Shown: positions 57,249-64,000 of the stretch, in pieces
Position numbering within the stretch: the first letter of the stretch is position 1
Layout of the letters: every line of letters starts with the position of its first letter
Assembly: GCF_002192695.1 (NCBI RefSeq)
Contig: NZ_MTLG01000086.1
Coordinates: 186,001 to 250,000, forward strand
Length of the DNA stretch: 64,000 nt
Direction: 5' to 3'
Source: Achromobacter xylosoxidans
Lineage (GTDB): Bacteria; Pseudomonadota; Gammaproteobacteria; Burkholderiales; Burkholderiaceae_B
Notes under the pieces: generated by a model
The model's input: the letters and a program-made list of their open reading frames with translations, nothing else
What the model was told of the DNA's origin: nothing
Databases searched by the model: none
Made by a program: the position numbers and the translations under genes

Positions 57249-57995
57249 ATGGGTCGAATCATGGAATCCGAGTTCGCCGACATCAATCTCTCCGCCGTGG
57301 CGGGCGCCATCGCCGATCCGGCGCGGGCGCGCATGCTGTGCGTGCTGCTGGACGGCCGCGCCCGCACGGCGACCGAACTGGCCGCCGCCGCCGATATCGG
57401 CGCCTCCACGGCCAGCAGCCATTTCCAGCGCCTGCGGGAGCAGGGCCTGGTGGAAATGGCCGTGCAGGGCAAGCACCGCTACTACCGCCTGGCCAATGCC
57501 GAGGTCGCCCATGCGCTTGAAGCCTTGCTGGTGGTGGCCGGGGCGGAGCGCGTGCCGTTCAAGCCCAACACGCCGTCGGCGCTGCGCGAGGCGCGGACCT
57601 GCTATGACCACATGGCGGGCACGCTGGCGGTGCGCATCCATGACGCCATGCTGTCGCGCAAGTGGCTGGCGGCGGATGGGCGCGACTATCTGCTGACGCC
57701 CTTGGGCGAGGCCGCGCTGGCGCAGATCGGCGTGGATGTGGCCCAGGCGCGCCAGCGCCGGCGGCGCTTCGCATGCTCCTGCCTGGACTGGAGCGAACGC
57801 CGCTCGCACCTGGGCGGCGCCTTGGGCGCGGCCTTGCTGGATGCGCTCACGGGCCGCGGCTGGATCAGCAAGGACCTGGATTCGCGCGCGCTGAGCGTCA
57901 CGAAAAAGGGCGAAAAGCAGTTTCCCGCCTTTTTCGGCCCGGCCGATGACCAGCCCGCCGCGGGCGCCCAGCGAGACCGGCATGTCGCCGCCTGA
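57249..57995 (+). CDS. ArsR-type transcriptional regulator
   Basis: A 248-residue protein. The N-terminal winged HTH (ADPARARMLCVLLDGRARTA, then ASTASSHFQRLREQGLV) is ArsR-like. The C-terminal half is a distinct domain with a conserved C-x-C-x-D-W (CSCLDWSERR), typical of the long ArsR proteins in this class of bacteria. It probably represses itself and the divergent MFS gene. ATG 57249 is used; 57261 is an alternative. Confidence 0.85.
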   Translation: MGRIMESEFADINLSAVAGAIADPARARMLCVLLDGRARTATELAAAADIGASTASSHFQRLREQGLVEMAVQGKHRYYRLANAEVAHALEALLVVAGAERVPFKPNTPSALREARTCYDHMAGTLAVRIHDAMLSRKWLAADGRDYLLTPLGEAALAQIGVDVAQARQRRRRFACSCLDWSERRSHLGGALGAALLDALTGRGWISKDLDSRALSVTKKGEKQFPAFFGPADDQPAAGAQRDRHVAA

Positions 57996-58212
57996 ATGGT
58001 GTGCATATGCAACAGATCTAGGGAAATCCCCGTGAACCGATGCGGGGACGGGGCCTGATTGAGCCCCGCATTGCGCCGCAAGCCGCGTCAACCCTGGTCA
58101 TGCGCTGCACGCATGTGTCGCGCGCAGTACCTCCAGAAAACGGGGACACAATTCTTGCGGCGCAACAGTGTTTCTATTCTCTGCCCTCGTTACAAAACAT
58201 ATCCGAACTGTC

Positions 58213-58530
58213 ATGGACAGGCGGGGTATGCTGGGTCGCAGAAAGAGGGCATCCGAAGTGCATCAGAACAACTTGATCTACAAGGGATACCGGCTGACGG
58301 CCAAAGTGTCCCGGGGCGCAGACGCCGAGGTTCAGGCGCAATCCAGCGGCCCCGTATTCATAGCGTCGGTGATGGTGGTCCAGGCAGGCGCCGTGCTCGA
58401 AGGCGGCGACGAATATCCGGTTCCCCGCTTTGCCGAGGGCGGCTTTGTCTACAGTCCGCGCGAAGCGGTGCATGCGGCCATCCTGCACGGCCGCGAAATC
58501 GTCGACGGCCTGACCAACCTGCCAGCCTGA
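58213..58530 (+). CDS. Small hypothetical protein
   Basis: A 105-residue protein (HQNNLIYKGYRLTAKVSRGA start of the core) with a compact alpha-beta pattern and a conserved-looking YPVPRFAEGGFVYSPREAVH segment. It resembles the short DUF-type proteins with one domain of about 80 residues found in Burkholderiales. The start could also be 58228 or 58168. It is preceded by 217 bases without a clear feature. Function unknown. Confidence 0.55.
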   Translation: MDRRGMLGRRKRASEVHQNNLIYKGYRLTAKVSRGADAEVQAQSSGPVFIASVMVVQAGAVLEGGDEYPVPRFAEGGFVYSPREAVHAAILHGREIVDGLTNLPA

Positions 58531-58537
58531 CGCCGTC

Positions 58538-59302
58538 CTAGCCGGAGAAGACTTCCCGCCAATCCCGGGTCTTGGCGAGCGTTTGCACGGTCGCGGACTG
58601 TTCCAGGATGGTCACGGCCTTCTTGAACTCCTCGGCCGAGGCGCCATCCTCCAGGATGACCATGCGCGAGTTGCGCGCGTCCGCCATCTTCACGTCCGAC
58701 ATCTTGCCGTGGGTCTGGTAGACCTGCGTCCAATCCATTTTCTTGCCGGCCTTCAGGGCGATCGGCTCGATGTAGGTCAGCGCGGTGCTGCCGGCTGCGC
58801 GCACCGCGAAGGCGAAGTCCGCCGTGTGGCCGCTGCTGCCCTTGGCGCGCGCACCCTTGACCATGCGGTTCACGCCCACGCCTGCCGTCAGCGCCCGCCC
58901 GACCAGGGCGCGGAACCGCAGCTGGCTGAACTTCGGCATCCATTTGGCGCACTGGAACGACAGCGCCATCGCCAGCTTGACCGCATCCCACAGCGCTTCC
59001 TGCAGCTGTTCATTGGGGCCGCTGGCGACGATGGCGCCGTCGCGGTCAAAGTGCGCCAGGCTGACGCCCGGGGTTTCGTTCAGGATATCGATGCGCTTTG
59101 CCGCCAGGTCGATGCCGTAGCTGGACGCGTGCATCGCGGTCTCGCAGGCGTCGGTCAGGTAGAACGTGGACTCGTCGGGATGCGCGATGAAGAAGGCCGC
59201 GTGCTGCCCGTCCAGGCCCAGCGTCATGGGCGATATGGCGCGGATGGCGTGCTCGCCCGCCGGCAGGACGGTCCAGCCGGAGGCTTCCAGGAAAGTGCTC
59301 AT
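58538..59302 (-). CDS. DUF1828-domain protein, second gene of an SOS-linked operon
   Basis: A 254-residue protein. The N-terminal half (about 15-110) has the DUF1828 pattern: TFYLTDACETAMHASSYGID, then ILNETPGVSLAHFDRDGAIV. The C-terminal half (about 150-250) is alpha-beta, with ADFAFAVRAAGSTALTYIEP. Family members turn up beside mobile-element and toxin-like genes, but no activity is established. Its start overlaps the stop of the preceding gene (ATGA), and the operon lies downstream of a strong LexA box. Confidence 0.65.
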   Translation of the reverse strand: MSTFLEASGWTVLPAGEHAIRAISPMTLGLDGQHAAFFIAHPDESTFYLTDACETAMHASSYGIDLAAKRIDILNETPGVSLAHFDRDGAIVASGPNEQLQEALWDAVKLAMALSFQCAKWMPKFSQLRFRALVGRALTAGVGVNRMVKGARAKGSSGHTADFAFAVRAAGSTALTYIEPIALKAGKKMDWTQVYQTHGKMSDVKMADARNSRMVILEDGASAEEFKKAVTILEQSATVQTLAKTRDWREVFSG

Positions 59303-59835
59303 AGGATCAATTCGATTTGGCGGCCTTTGAGGGGATGCGCAAATCCGCCGGTGAGCGTCAGGTTCGCCCGCGGCAGGAAATATTGCATCAGCGCGCCGAT
59401 ATTCTGCAGGGCGGGCACGATGGGCTCGGCATAGCCTTCGCCTTCGTCCACCCAGATGTGTTCATGGCTGCGGTCCGCAAGCGGCTTGCGGTACTGCGGC
59501 CGGCCTTCGCCCACCAGGCTGGTGTGGAAGGAGTCGTCGGTGTCCACGCCGAACACGCGGTGCGGGCCCACGAAGAGGCTAGCGCAGAACGCCTCGGCCA
59601 GGAAGATGGTGGCCTGGCCGTGCACGGCGGTGCGCGCGCCGCGATAGGTCGCGCGGAAAATCACGTCTTCGCGCACCTCGCCCTTGACCCGGCAGGCACA
59701 GGCGAATTCCAGCCATTGGGGATTGCTGGCGGCGGGTTTGGGCGCCCAGGCGATCGGTTTTACGGTTTCCTTGGGTTCGGCAAGAATCTCTTGCACCTCA
59801 TCAACGGTGATTAACGGTTCGAACTTGTTGGCCAT
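59299..59835 (-). CDS. Hypothetical protein, first gene of the DUF1828 operon
   Basis: A 178-residue protein with a mostly beta N-terminal part (EFACACRVKGEVREDVIFRA, TYRGARTAVHGQATIFLAEA) and a C-terminal histidine-containing part. No known domain is recognised. It overlaps the DUF1828 gene by 4 bases. The pair may be a two-component module such as a toxin/antitoxin-like or immunity pair; that is speculative. Confidence 0.6.
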   Translation of the reverse strand: MANKFEPLITVDEVQEILAEPKETVKPIAWAPKPAASNPQWLEFACACRVKGEVREDVIFRATYRGARTAVHGQATIFLAEAFCASLFVGPHRVFGVDTDDSFHTSLVGEGRPQYRKPLADRSHEHIWVDEGEGYAEPIVPALQNIGALMQYFLPRANLTLTGGFAHPLKGRQIELIL

Positions 59836-59953
59836 GGAACTGATCTAGGGTCTTGGAAATGCGCGCGCCGGACAGCGCGCCTGGCAAGCGCCGCGCGGCG
59901 GCGGGGCGCGCGCGCAACACTGCGAGGGGGCGTAATCTTACAAGATGAAGACT

Positions 59954-59999
59954 GCGCCGCCCCTTTCGCTGTATGGATATACAGTAAAGGGGGCGGCGC
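59954..59999. promoter_or_regulatory. LexA box nested in a larger inverted repeat
   Basis: CTGTATGGATATACAG at 59969-59984 is a near-perfect SOS box (CTGT-N8-ACAG, palindromic core ATAT-like). It is enclosed by GCGCCGCCCCTTT (59954-59966) and AAAGGGGGCGGCGC (59986-59999), a 13-bp inverted repeat with one bulged G. It lies 134 bases upstream of the minus-strand 59835 gene and just after the stop of the YpfJ-type gene. Confidence 0.7.
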
Positions 60000-60019
60000 G
60001 CAAGTGCATGTCCACGCGG

Positions 60020-60874
60020 CTATAGCGAACTGGCGCCGAACGTGTCGCACTGTTTGATGCTGCCGCTCTCCAGCCCGCGCTTGAACCAGCGCACGCGCTG
60101 GGCCGACGATCCGTGGGTGAAGGAATCGGGCACCGCATAGCCCTGGCTTTGCTTCTGCAGGCGGTCGTCGCCGATCGCGGTGGCGGCGCCCAGCGCCTCT
60201 TCCACGTCGCCGCTTTCCAGGATGTTGCGCGCCGCGTTGGCGCGTTGCGCCCACAAGCCCGCGAAGCAGTCGGCCTGCAACTCCATGCGCACCGACAAGG
60301 CATTGGCCTGGGACGGATTGCGGCGGCGCAGGTTGTCGACCTGGTCCGAGATGCCGAGCAGGTGCTGGACATGATGTCCGACCTCATGGGCGATCACATA
60401 GGCCTGGGCAAAATCGCCCGGCGCCTTGAAGCGGTTCTGCAATTCGTCGAAGAAGGCCAGGTCGATGTACACCTTGCTGTCGCCGGGACAGTAGAACGGG
60501 CCCATGGCGGATTGTCCGGTGCCGCAGGCCGTGGGCGTGGCGCCGCGGAACAGCACCAGCTTGGGCGCCACGTACTGGCGATTCAGGTCTTTCTGGAAGA
60601 TGGCGCTCCAGGTGTCTTCGGTTTCGCCGAGCACCTTCGAGACGAAGATGGCCTGCGTATCGTTGGCGGGCGGACGCGTGGCCGGCCCTTGCTGCTGCTG
60701 CGCGGGCGGGCCTTCGGCCATCTGCAGGACCACGCTGGGGTCCACGCCGAAATACATGGCGACCAGGGCCAGCACGATCGTGCCTATGCCGATGGTGCCG
60801 CGGCCGCCGATGCGTGGGCCGCTGGAACGGCGGTCTTCCACATTGTCGCTTTCGCGCGAGTCATCAAGGCGCAT
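60020..60874 (-). CDS. YpfJ-type neutral zinc metalloprotease
   Basis: A 284-residue membrane-anchored protease. An N-terminal basic-then-hydrophobic stretch (about 25-45) is a single membrane anchor. A Gln/Pro-rich linker follows, then the zinc motif HEVGHH inside QAYVIAHEVGHHVQHLLG and the downstream glutamate region MELQADCFAGLWAQ. The whole matches the YpfJ/neutral zinc metallopeptidase family. The physiological substrate is unknown. Divergent from the YrdC-type gene. Confidence 0.88.
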   Translation of the reverse strand: MRLDDSRESDNVEDRRSSGPRIGGRGTIGIGTIVLALVAMYFGVDPSVVLQMAEGPPAQQQQGPATRPPANDTQAIFVSKVLGETEDTWSAIFQKDLNRQYVAPKLVLFRGATPTACGTGQSAMGPFYCPGDSKVYIDLAFFDELQNRFKAPGDFAQAYVIAHEVGHHVQHLLGISDQVDNLRRRNPSQANALSVRMELQADCFAGLWAQRANAARNILESGDVEEALGAATAIGDDRLQKQSQGYAVPDSFTHGSSAQRVRWFKRGLESGSIKQCDTFGASSL

Positions 60875-60960
60875 ACTGTTTCTCCGGGCGGGTCGGCGTT
60901 CCCGCCATTTTGCATCGCCGCTCTGTACTGAGCGGCCTTCAAGAGTGTTAGGATAAACCC

Positions 60961-61587
60961 ATGGCCTTGTATTTCGATATCCATCCCGCGAATCCGCAAC
61001 CGCGCCTGCTGAAGCAGGCGGCCCAATGGCTGGCCGATGGCGGGCTGGTCGCAGTACCTACCGATTCGAGCTATGCCGTGGTCGCGCGGCTGGACGACAA
61101 GAACGCCGCCGACGGGCTGCGCCGCCTGCGGGGCCTGGACGAACGCCATCATCTCACGCTGCTGTGCCGTGACCTGGCCGAAATCGGCCACTTCGCGCGC
61201 GTCGACAACCGCCAGTACAGACTGCTGAAGGCCGCCACGCCGGGGCCCTGGACCTTCATCCTCGAAGCCACCAAGGAAGTGCCGCGCCGCGTGTCGCATC
61301 CTTCGCGCAAGACCATAGGCATTCGCGTGCCGGATCATGCGGTCATGCTGGGCCTGCTGGAGCAGGTGGGGGCGCCCCTGCTGTCCACCACGCTCATCCC
61401 CAAGGACGAGACCGAAGCGTTGAACGACGCGGAAGAAATCCGCGAACGCTACGACCACGACCTGGCAGCAATCATCGACGCGGGCGCCTGCCCGCAATCG
61501 CCCACCACCGTGATCGACCTCACCAGCGAAGAGCCGGTGGTGGTGCGTGTCGGACGCGGCGATCCTGCCACCCTCGGTCTTGCCTGA
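60961..61587 (+). CDS. YrdC/Sua5-domain protein
   Basis: A 208-residue protein: the YrdC fold begins with LLKQAAQWLADGGLVAVPTDSS and continues with DGLRRLRGLDERHHLTLLCRDL and PGPWTFILEATKEVPRRV. The family makes threonylcarbamoyl-AMP for tRNA t6A or has related nucleotide-binding roles. It is of the YciO-like short type without the Sua5 domain, so the tRNA role is not certain. The ATG directly follows a TAGGATAAACCC sequence. Confidence 0.85.
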   Translation: MALYFDIHPANPQPRLLKQAAQWLADGGLVAVPTDSSYAVVARLDDKNAADGLRRLRGLDERHHLTLLCRDLAEIGHFARVDNRQYRLLKAATPGPWTFILEATKEVPRRVSHPSRKTIGIRVPDHAVMLGLLEQVGAPLLSTTLIPKDETEALNDAEEIRERYDHDLAAIIDAGACPQSPTTVIDLTSEEPVVVRVGRGDPATLGLA

Positions 61588-61656
61588 GCGCGTCCGCCGC
61601 GCCGACCTGCTCGCCGGCATGCGCCGGCGCGCGGCTCATCTACAATCCGGTTCGCC

Positions 61657-62304
61657 ATGAATGACATCATCCAAACCATTGCGGTCTACGCGATACCGGT
61701 CATCTTCGCCATCACCCTGCACGAAGCCGCGCACGGCTTTGTCGCGCGCATGTTCGGCGACCCGACGGCCTATCAGGCCGGGCGTATCAGCCTGAATCCG
61801 GCGCGGCATATCGATCCGGTCGGCACGCTACTGGTGCCGGTGGCGATCCTGCTGGCCTCCAAGCTGCTGGGCAGCCCGGGCATGCTGTTCGGCTGGGCCA
61901 AGCCCGTGCCAGTCGATTTCAGCCGCTTGCGCCGGCCCAAGCAGGACATGCTGTGGGTGGCGCTGGCTGGGCCCGCCGCCAACCTGCTCATGGCGGTCAT
62001 GTGGGCGTTTTCGCTGCGCCTCTTCCTGGAGTCCGGCCTGCAGGAGTCGTTCTGGTTTGAAATGGCCGTGGCCGGCGTGAACGTCAACCTGGTGCTCATG
62101 GCCCTGAATCTGCTGCCCATCCTGCCGCTGGACGGGGGACGCATCCTCTTCAGCCTGCTGCCCAACCGCCTGGCCTGGCAATACTCGAAAATCGAGCCGT
62201 ACGGCCTGGTGATCGTCGTCATTCTCTTGGTGACGGATGTGCTCTGGCTATTGATGCGGCCGGTGCTCTCCCTGGGGACGACCATCGTCCAGTGGTTTCT
62301 GTAG
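61657..62304 (+). CDS. Site-2 protease family M50 metalloprotease
   Basis: A 215-residue protein with six hydrophobic segments. The zinc-binding HEAAH (H22, E23, H26) sits in the first, and the second ligand motif is LPLDGGRIL near residue 148. It is the short, domain-free type of M50 protease that is widespread in proteobacteria. It lies in the same orientation as and 88 bases before dapA, which may reflect shared transcription. Substrates unknown. Confidence 0.88.
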   Translation: MNDIIQTIAVYAIPVIFAITLHEAAHGFVARMFGDPTAYQAGRISLNPARHIDPVGTLLVPVAILLASKLLGSPGMLFGWAKPVPVDFSRLRRPKQDMLWVALAGPAANLLMAVMWAFSLRLFLESGLQESFWFEMAVAGVNVNLVLMALNLLPILPLDGGRILFSLLPNRLAWQYSKIEPYGLVIVVILLVTDVLWLLMRPVLSLGTTIVQWFL

Positions 62305-62319
62305 GATTTCAGCCAATAT

Positions 62320-62335
62320 CCGTTAAACTTAACGG
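62320..62335. promoter_or_regulatory. Palindromic element before dapA
   Basis: CCGTTAA-AC-TTAACGG is a perfect 7-2-7 palindrome. It lies 57 bases upstream of the dapA ATG, ahead of a CCCCG/CGGGG hairpin and TTTT. A regulator site or a leader attenuator is possible. Confidence 0.4.
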
Positions 62336-62391
62336 TTTCTTTGATTCTGGCCCCGAGGCATCCCGCCGCGGGGTTTTGGAGCCCTACATTT

Positions 62392-63297
62392 ATGGCATCC
62401 CCTGCAACCGCCGCAGGCGTTAATTTCCAAGGCAGCATGGTGGCCCTGGTCACCCCGATGCAGCCCGACGGCAGCCTGGATTACGCTGCCTACCGGTCGC
62501 TGATCGACTGGCACATCCAGGAAGGCACCGACGCGCTGGTGGTGGTCGGCACCACCGGGGAGTCGCCCACGGTCTCCATGGAAGAACATGCGGAGCTGAT
62601 CCGCGTCGCTGTCGAACACGCTGCGGGCCGCATTCCGGTCATCGCCGGCGTCGGCGCCAACTCCACCGACGAAGCCATCCACCTGACGCGCCACGCCAAG
62701 GCGGTCGGCGCGCAGGCCGGCCTGTCGGTCGTTCCCTATTACAACAAGCCCTCGCAAGAAGGCTTGTACCGCCACTTCCGCACCATCGCGGAAGCCGTCG
62801 ATCTGCCCACCATCCTGTACAACGTGCCGGGCCGTACCGTTGCCGATATGAGCAACGAAACGGTCCTGCGCCTGGCGCAGGTGCCGGGCATCATCGGCAT
62901 CAAGGACGCCACGGGCGACATCGCCCGCGGCGGCCTGTTGCTGCGCGAAGCGCCGGCCAGCTTCCAGGTCTTCAGCGGCGATGACCCCACCGCCGCCGCC
63001 CTGATCCTGCTGGGCGCGCGCGGCAATATCTCCGTAACCGCCAACGTGGCGCCCAAGCTCATGCGCGAGCTCTGTGCCGCCGCCCTGGCTGGCAATGTGC
63101 CCAAGGTGCGTGAACTTAATGCGTACCTGGCGCGTCTGAACAAGGCTTTGTTCGTTGAAGCCAACCCCATCCCTGTCAAGTGGGCGTTGGCCGAAATGGG
63201 CCGCAGCGCACTGGGTTACCGGCTGCCGCTGGTTGAACTGGGATCGCAGCACCACGCGACCGTGCGTGCCGCGCTCCAGGAAACGGGCCTGCTCTAA
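62392..63297 (+). CDS. dapA: 4-hydroxy-tetrahydrodipicolinate synthase
   Basis: A 301-residue DapA. Catalytic residues are in place: K171 in GIKDATGD (Schiff base with pyruvate), Y143 in LYNVPGRT and the GTTGE loop at 53-57. It joins pyruvate with aspartate semialdehyde in lysine and diaminopimelate synthesis. ATG 62392 was chosen, since the longer frame to 62341 adds a prolific leader lacking homology. It is followed 17 bases later by bamC, the standard order. Confidence 0.95.
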   Translation: MASPATAAGVNFQGSMVALVTPMQPDGSLDYAAYRSLIDWHIQEGTDALVVVGTTGESPTVSMEEHAELIRVAVEHAAGRIPVIAGVGANSTDEAIHLTRHAKAVGAQAGLSVVPYYNKPSQEGLYRHFRTIAEAVDLPTILYNVPGRTVADMSNETVLRLAQVPGIIGIKDATGDIARGGLLLREAPASFQVFSGDDPTAAALILLGARGNISVTANVAPKLMRELCAAALAGNVPKVRELNAYLARLNKALFVEANPIPVKWALAEMGRSALGYRLPLVELGSQHHATVRAALQETGLL

Positions 63298-63314
63298 ATA
63301 TCGTGAGGATACGT

Positions 63315-64000
63315 ATGAACAAGCGTCATGCCGGTTTGTCGGCATTGATGTCTCTGGTGTTGTTGGCCGGTTGCAGCGAGGTCAATCAATTCCTGGGCAA
63401 TGAAGAGTCCGTCAATTACAAGAGCGCAGTCACCCAGCGCGGAGAGCCCCTCAGCATCCCGCCCGACCTGACCCAGGCCAATAGCGACCCGCGTTATCGC
63501 GCGCCGGCTTCGGGCTCGACCACTTATTCGCAGTTCCAGCAGCAGGGCCAGGCGCAAGCCAGCCAGCCCAAGACCAGCAACGTGCTGCCCGGCCGCCAGG
63601 ACATGCGCGTCGAGCGCGACGGCGATCTGCGCTGGCTGGTAGTGGACCGTCCGCCGGAAGATATCTTCCCGCGCCTGATCGACTTCTGGACCGAAAGCGG
63701 CTTCACCGTGGCCAGCAACAATCCTGGCGCCGGCCTGATCGAAACCGATTGGGCGGAAAACCGCGCCAAGATTCCGGAAAGCTGGTTGCGCCAGGCGCTC
63801 GGCATGGTTCTGGAGTCGGCCTGGGATAGCGGCGAGCGCGAGAAATTCCGCACGCGCGTCGAACGCGTCAATGGCCACACCGAGATCTACGTCAGCCATC
63901 GCCAGATGCTTGAAAAGCGAGTGGGCGGCGACGGCATGCAGGTGCAATGGCAGAACGGCAAGGAAGATCCGGGCCTGAACGCCGCCATGCTTGCCCGCAT
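63315..64000 (+). CDS. bamC: Outer membrane assembly lipoprotein BamC (partial, runs off the window)
   Basis: The first 228 codons of a BamC/NlpB-type lipoprotein: signal peptide MNKRHAGLSALMSLVLLAGC with lipobox cysteine C20, then a disordered stretch and the first helix-grip domain (WLVVDRPPEDIFPRLIDFWTE, GAGLIETDWAENRAKIP). It is part of the BAM complex that inserts outer-membrane proteins. A GTGAGGATAC ribosome-binding sequence precedes the ATG. The second domain lies beyond the window. Confidence 0.9.
   Translation, partial: MNKRHAGLSALMSLVLLAGCSEVNQFLGNEESVNYKSAVTQRGEPLSIPPDLTQANSDPRYRAPASGSTTYSQFQQQGQAQASQPKTSNVLPGRQDMRVERDGDLRWLVVDRPPEDIFPRLIDFWTESGFTVASNNPGAGLIETDWAENRAKIPESWLRQALGMVLESAWDSGEREKFRTRVERVNGHTEIYVSHRQMLEKRVGGDGMQVQWQNGKEDPGLNAAMLAR

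Noticed and set aside
57996..58212. Short RNA or gene between the ArsR regulator and the 58213 gene
   Set aside because: Only a weak CCCCG/CGGGG hairpin is visible, with no promoter or ribosome-binding support.

Overview
The window is high-GC DNA from a beta-proteobacterium of the Alcaligenaceae type (Achromobacter or Bordetella). The chromosomal part suggests this: dapA followed by bamC, Bug-type (TctC) solute receptors, TRAP transporters and LysR-controlled catabolic genes. No database search was possible, so all names rest on motifs, gene order and family knowledge.

Positions 1-31099 are the right-hand part of a lambda-like prophage with a long non-contractile tail; its integrase and repressor lie to the left, outside the window. 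In order it holds small early genes, a DUF1364 zinc protein, a two-gene replication module, a PD-(D/E)XK nuclease, a Q-like regulator and a terminator; a minus-strand AT-richer accessory island (4125-5910); then HNH nuclease, terminase, portal, ClpP-like protease, HK97-type capsid, connector and tail genes. The tail chaperone pair carries a canonical -1 slippery heptamer. The host-specificity protein J, tail-tip genes and a holin/SAR endolysin/Rz/Rz1 cassette follow. Beyond lysis lies a second accessory zone (27204-30915) with two small proteins carrying HEPN-like R-x4-H motifs, a gene under a LexA-box promoter, an SRAP/HMCES-type protein and an N-terminal remnant of a second SRAP gene, a secreted proline-rich protein and membrane proteins. 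The element ends in the 3' end of a tRNA-His gene (31073-31099), the expected attachment site.

Positions 31118-40509 are a second, decayed lambdoid element. It keeps a LexA-like (S24) repressor with a three-site operator, a replication module paralogous to that of the first prophage, and two small regulatory-looking genes. After these come a 179-bp tandemly duplicated leader/terminator region, a tailspike and two lysis cassettes, but no terminase, capsid or tail genes. The first cassette is damaged (frameshifted holin, collapsed spanin pair). The second sits just after what looks like the 3' end of a group II intron. Three lysis cassettes are therefore present in the window.

Positions 40568-64000 are chromosomal. 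A LysR/EamA divergent pair is followed by a minus-strand catabolic cluster: Bug receptor, CaiB CoA-transferase, TRAP permeases and receptor, SMP-30 lactonase, HMG-CoA-lyase-type enzyme and LysR regulator. This looks like uptake, CoA activation and aldol-type cleavage of a branched hydroxy-dicarboxylate or its lactone. Assorted housekeeping and orphan genes follow, including a WD40-like protein, a DUF3313 lipoprotein, a GNAT enzyme, a PaiB-like protein, an ArsR/MFS divergent pair, a DUF1828 operon with a near-perfect LexA box upstream, and a YpfJ-type metalloprotease. The window ends with YrdC-like, M50 protease, dapA and bamC (cut by the window end).
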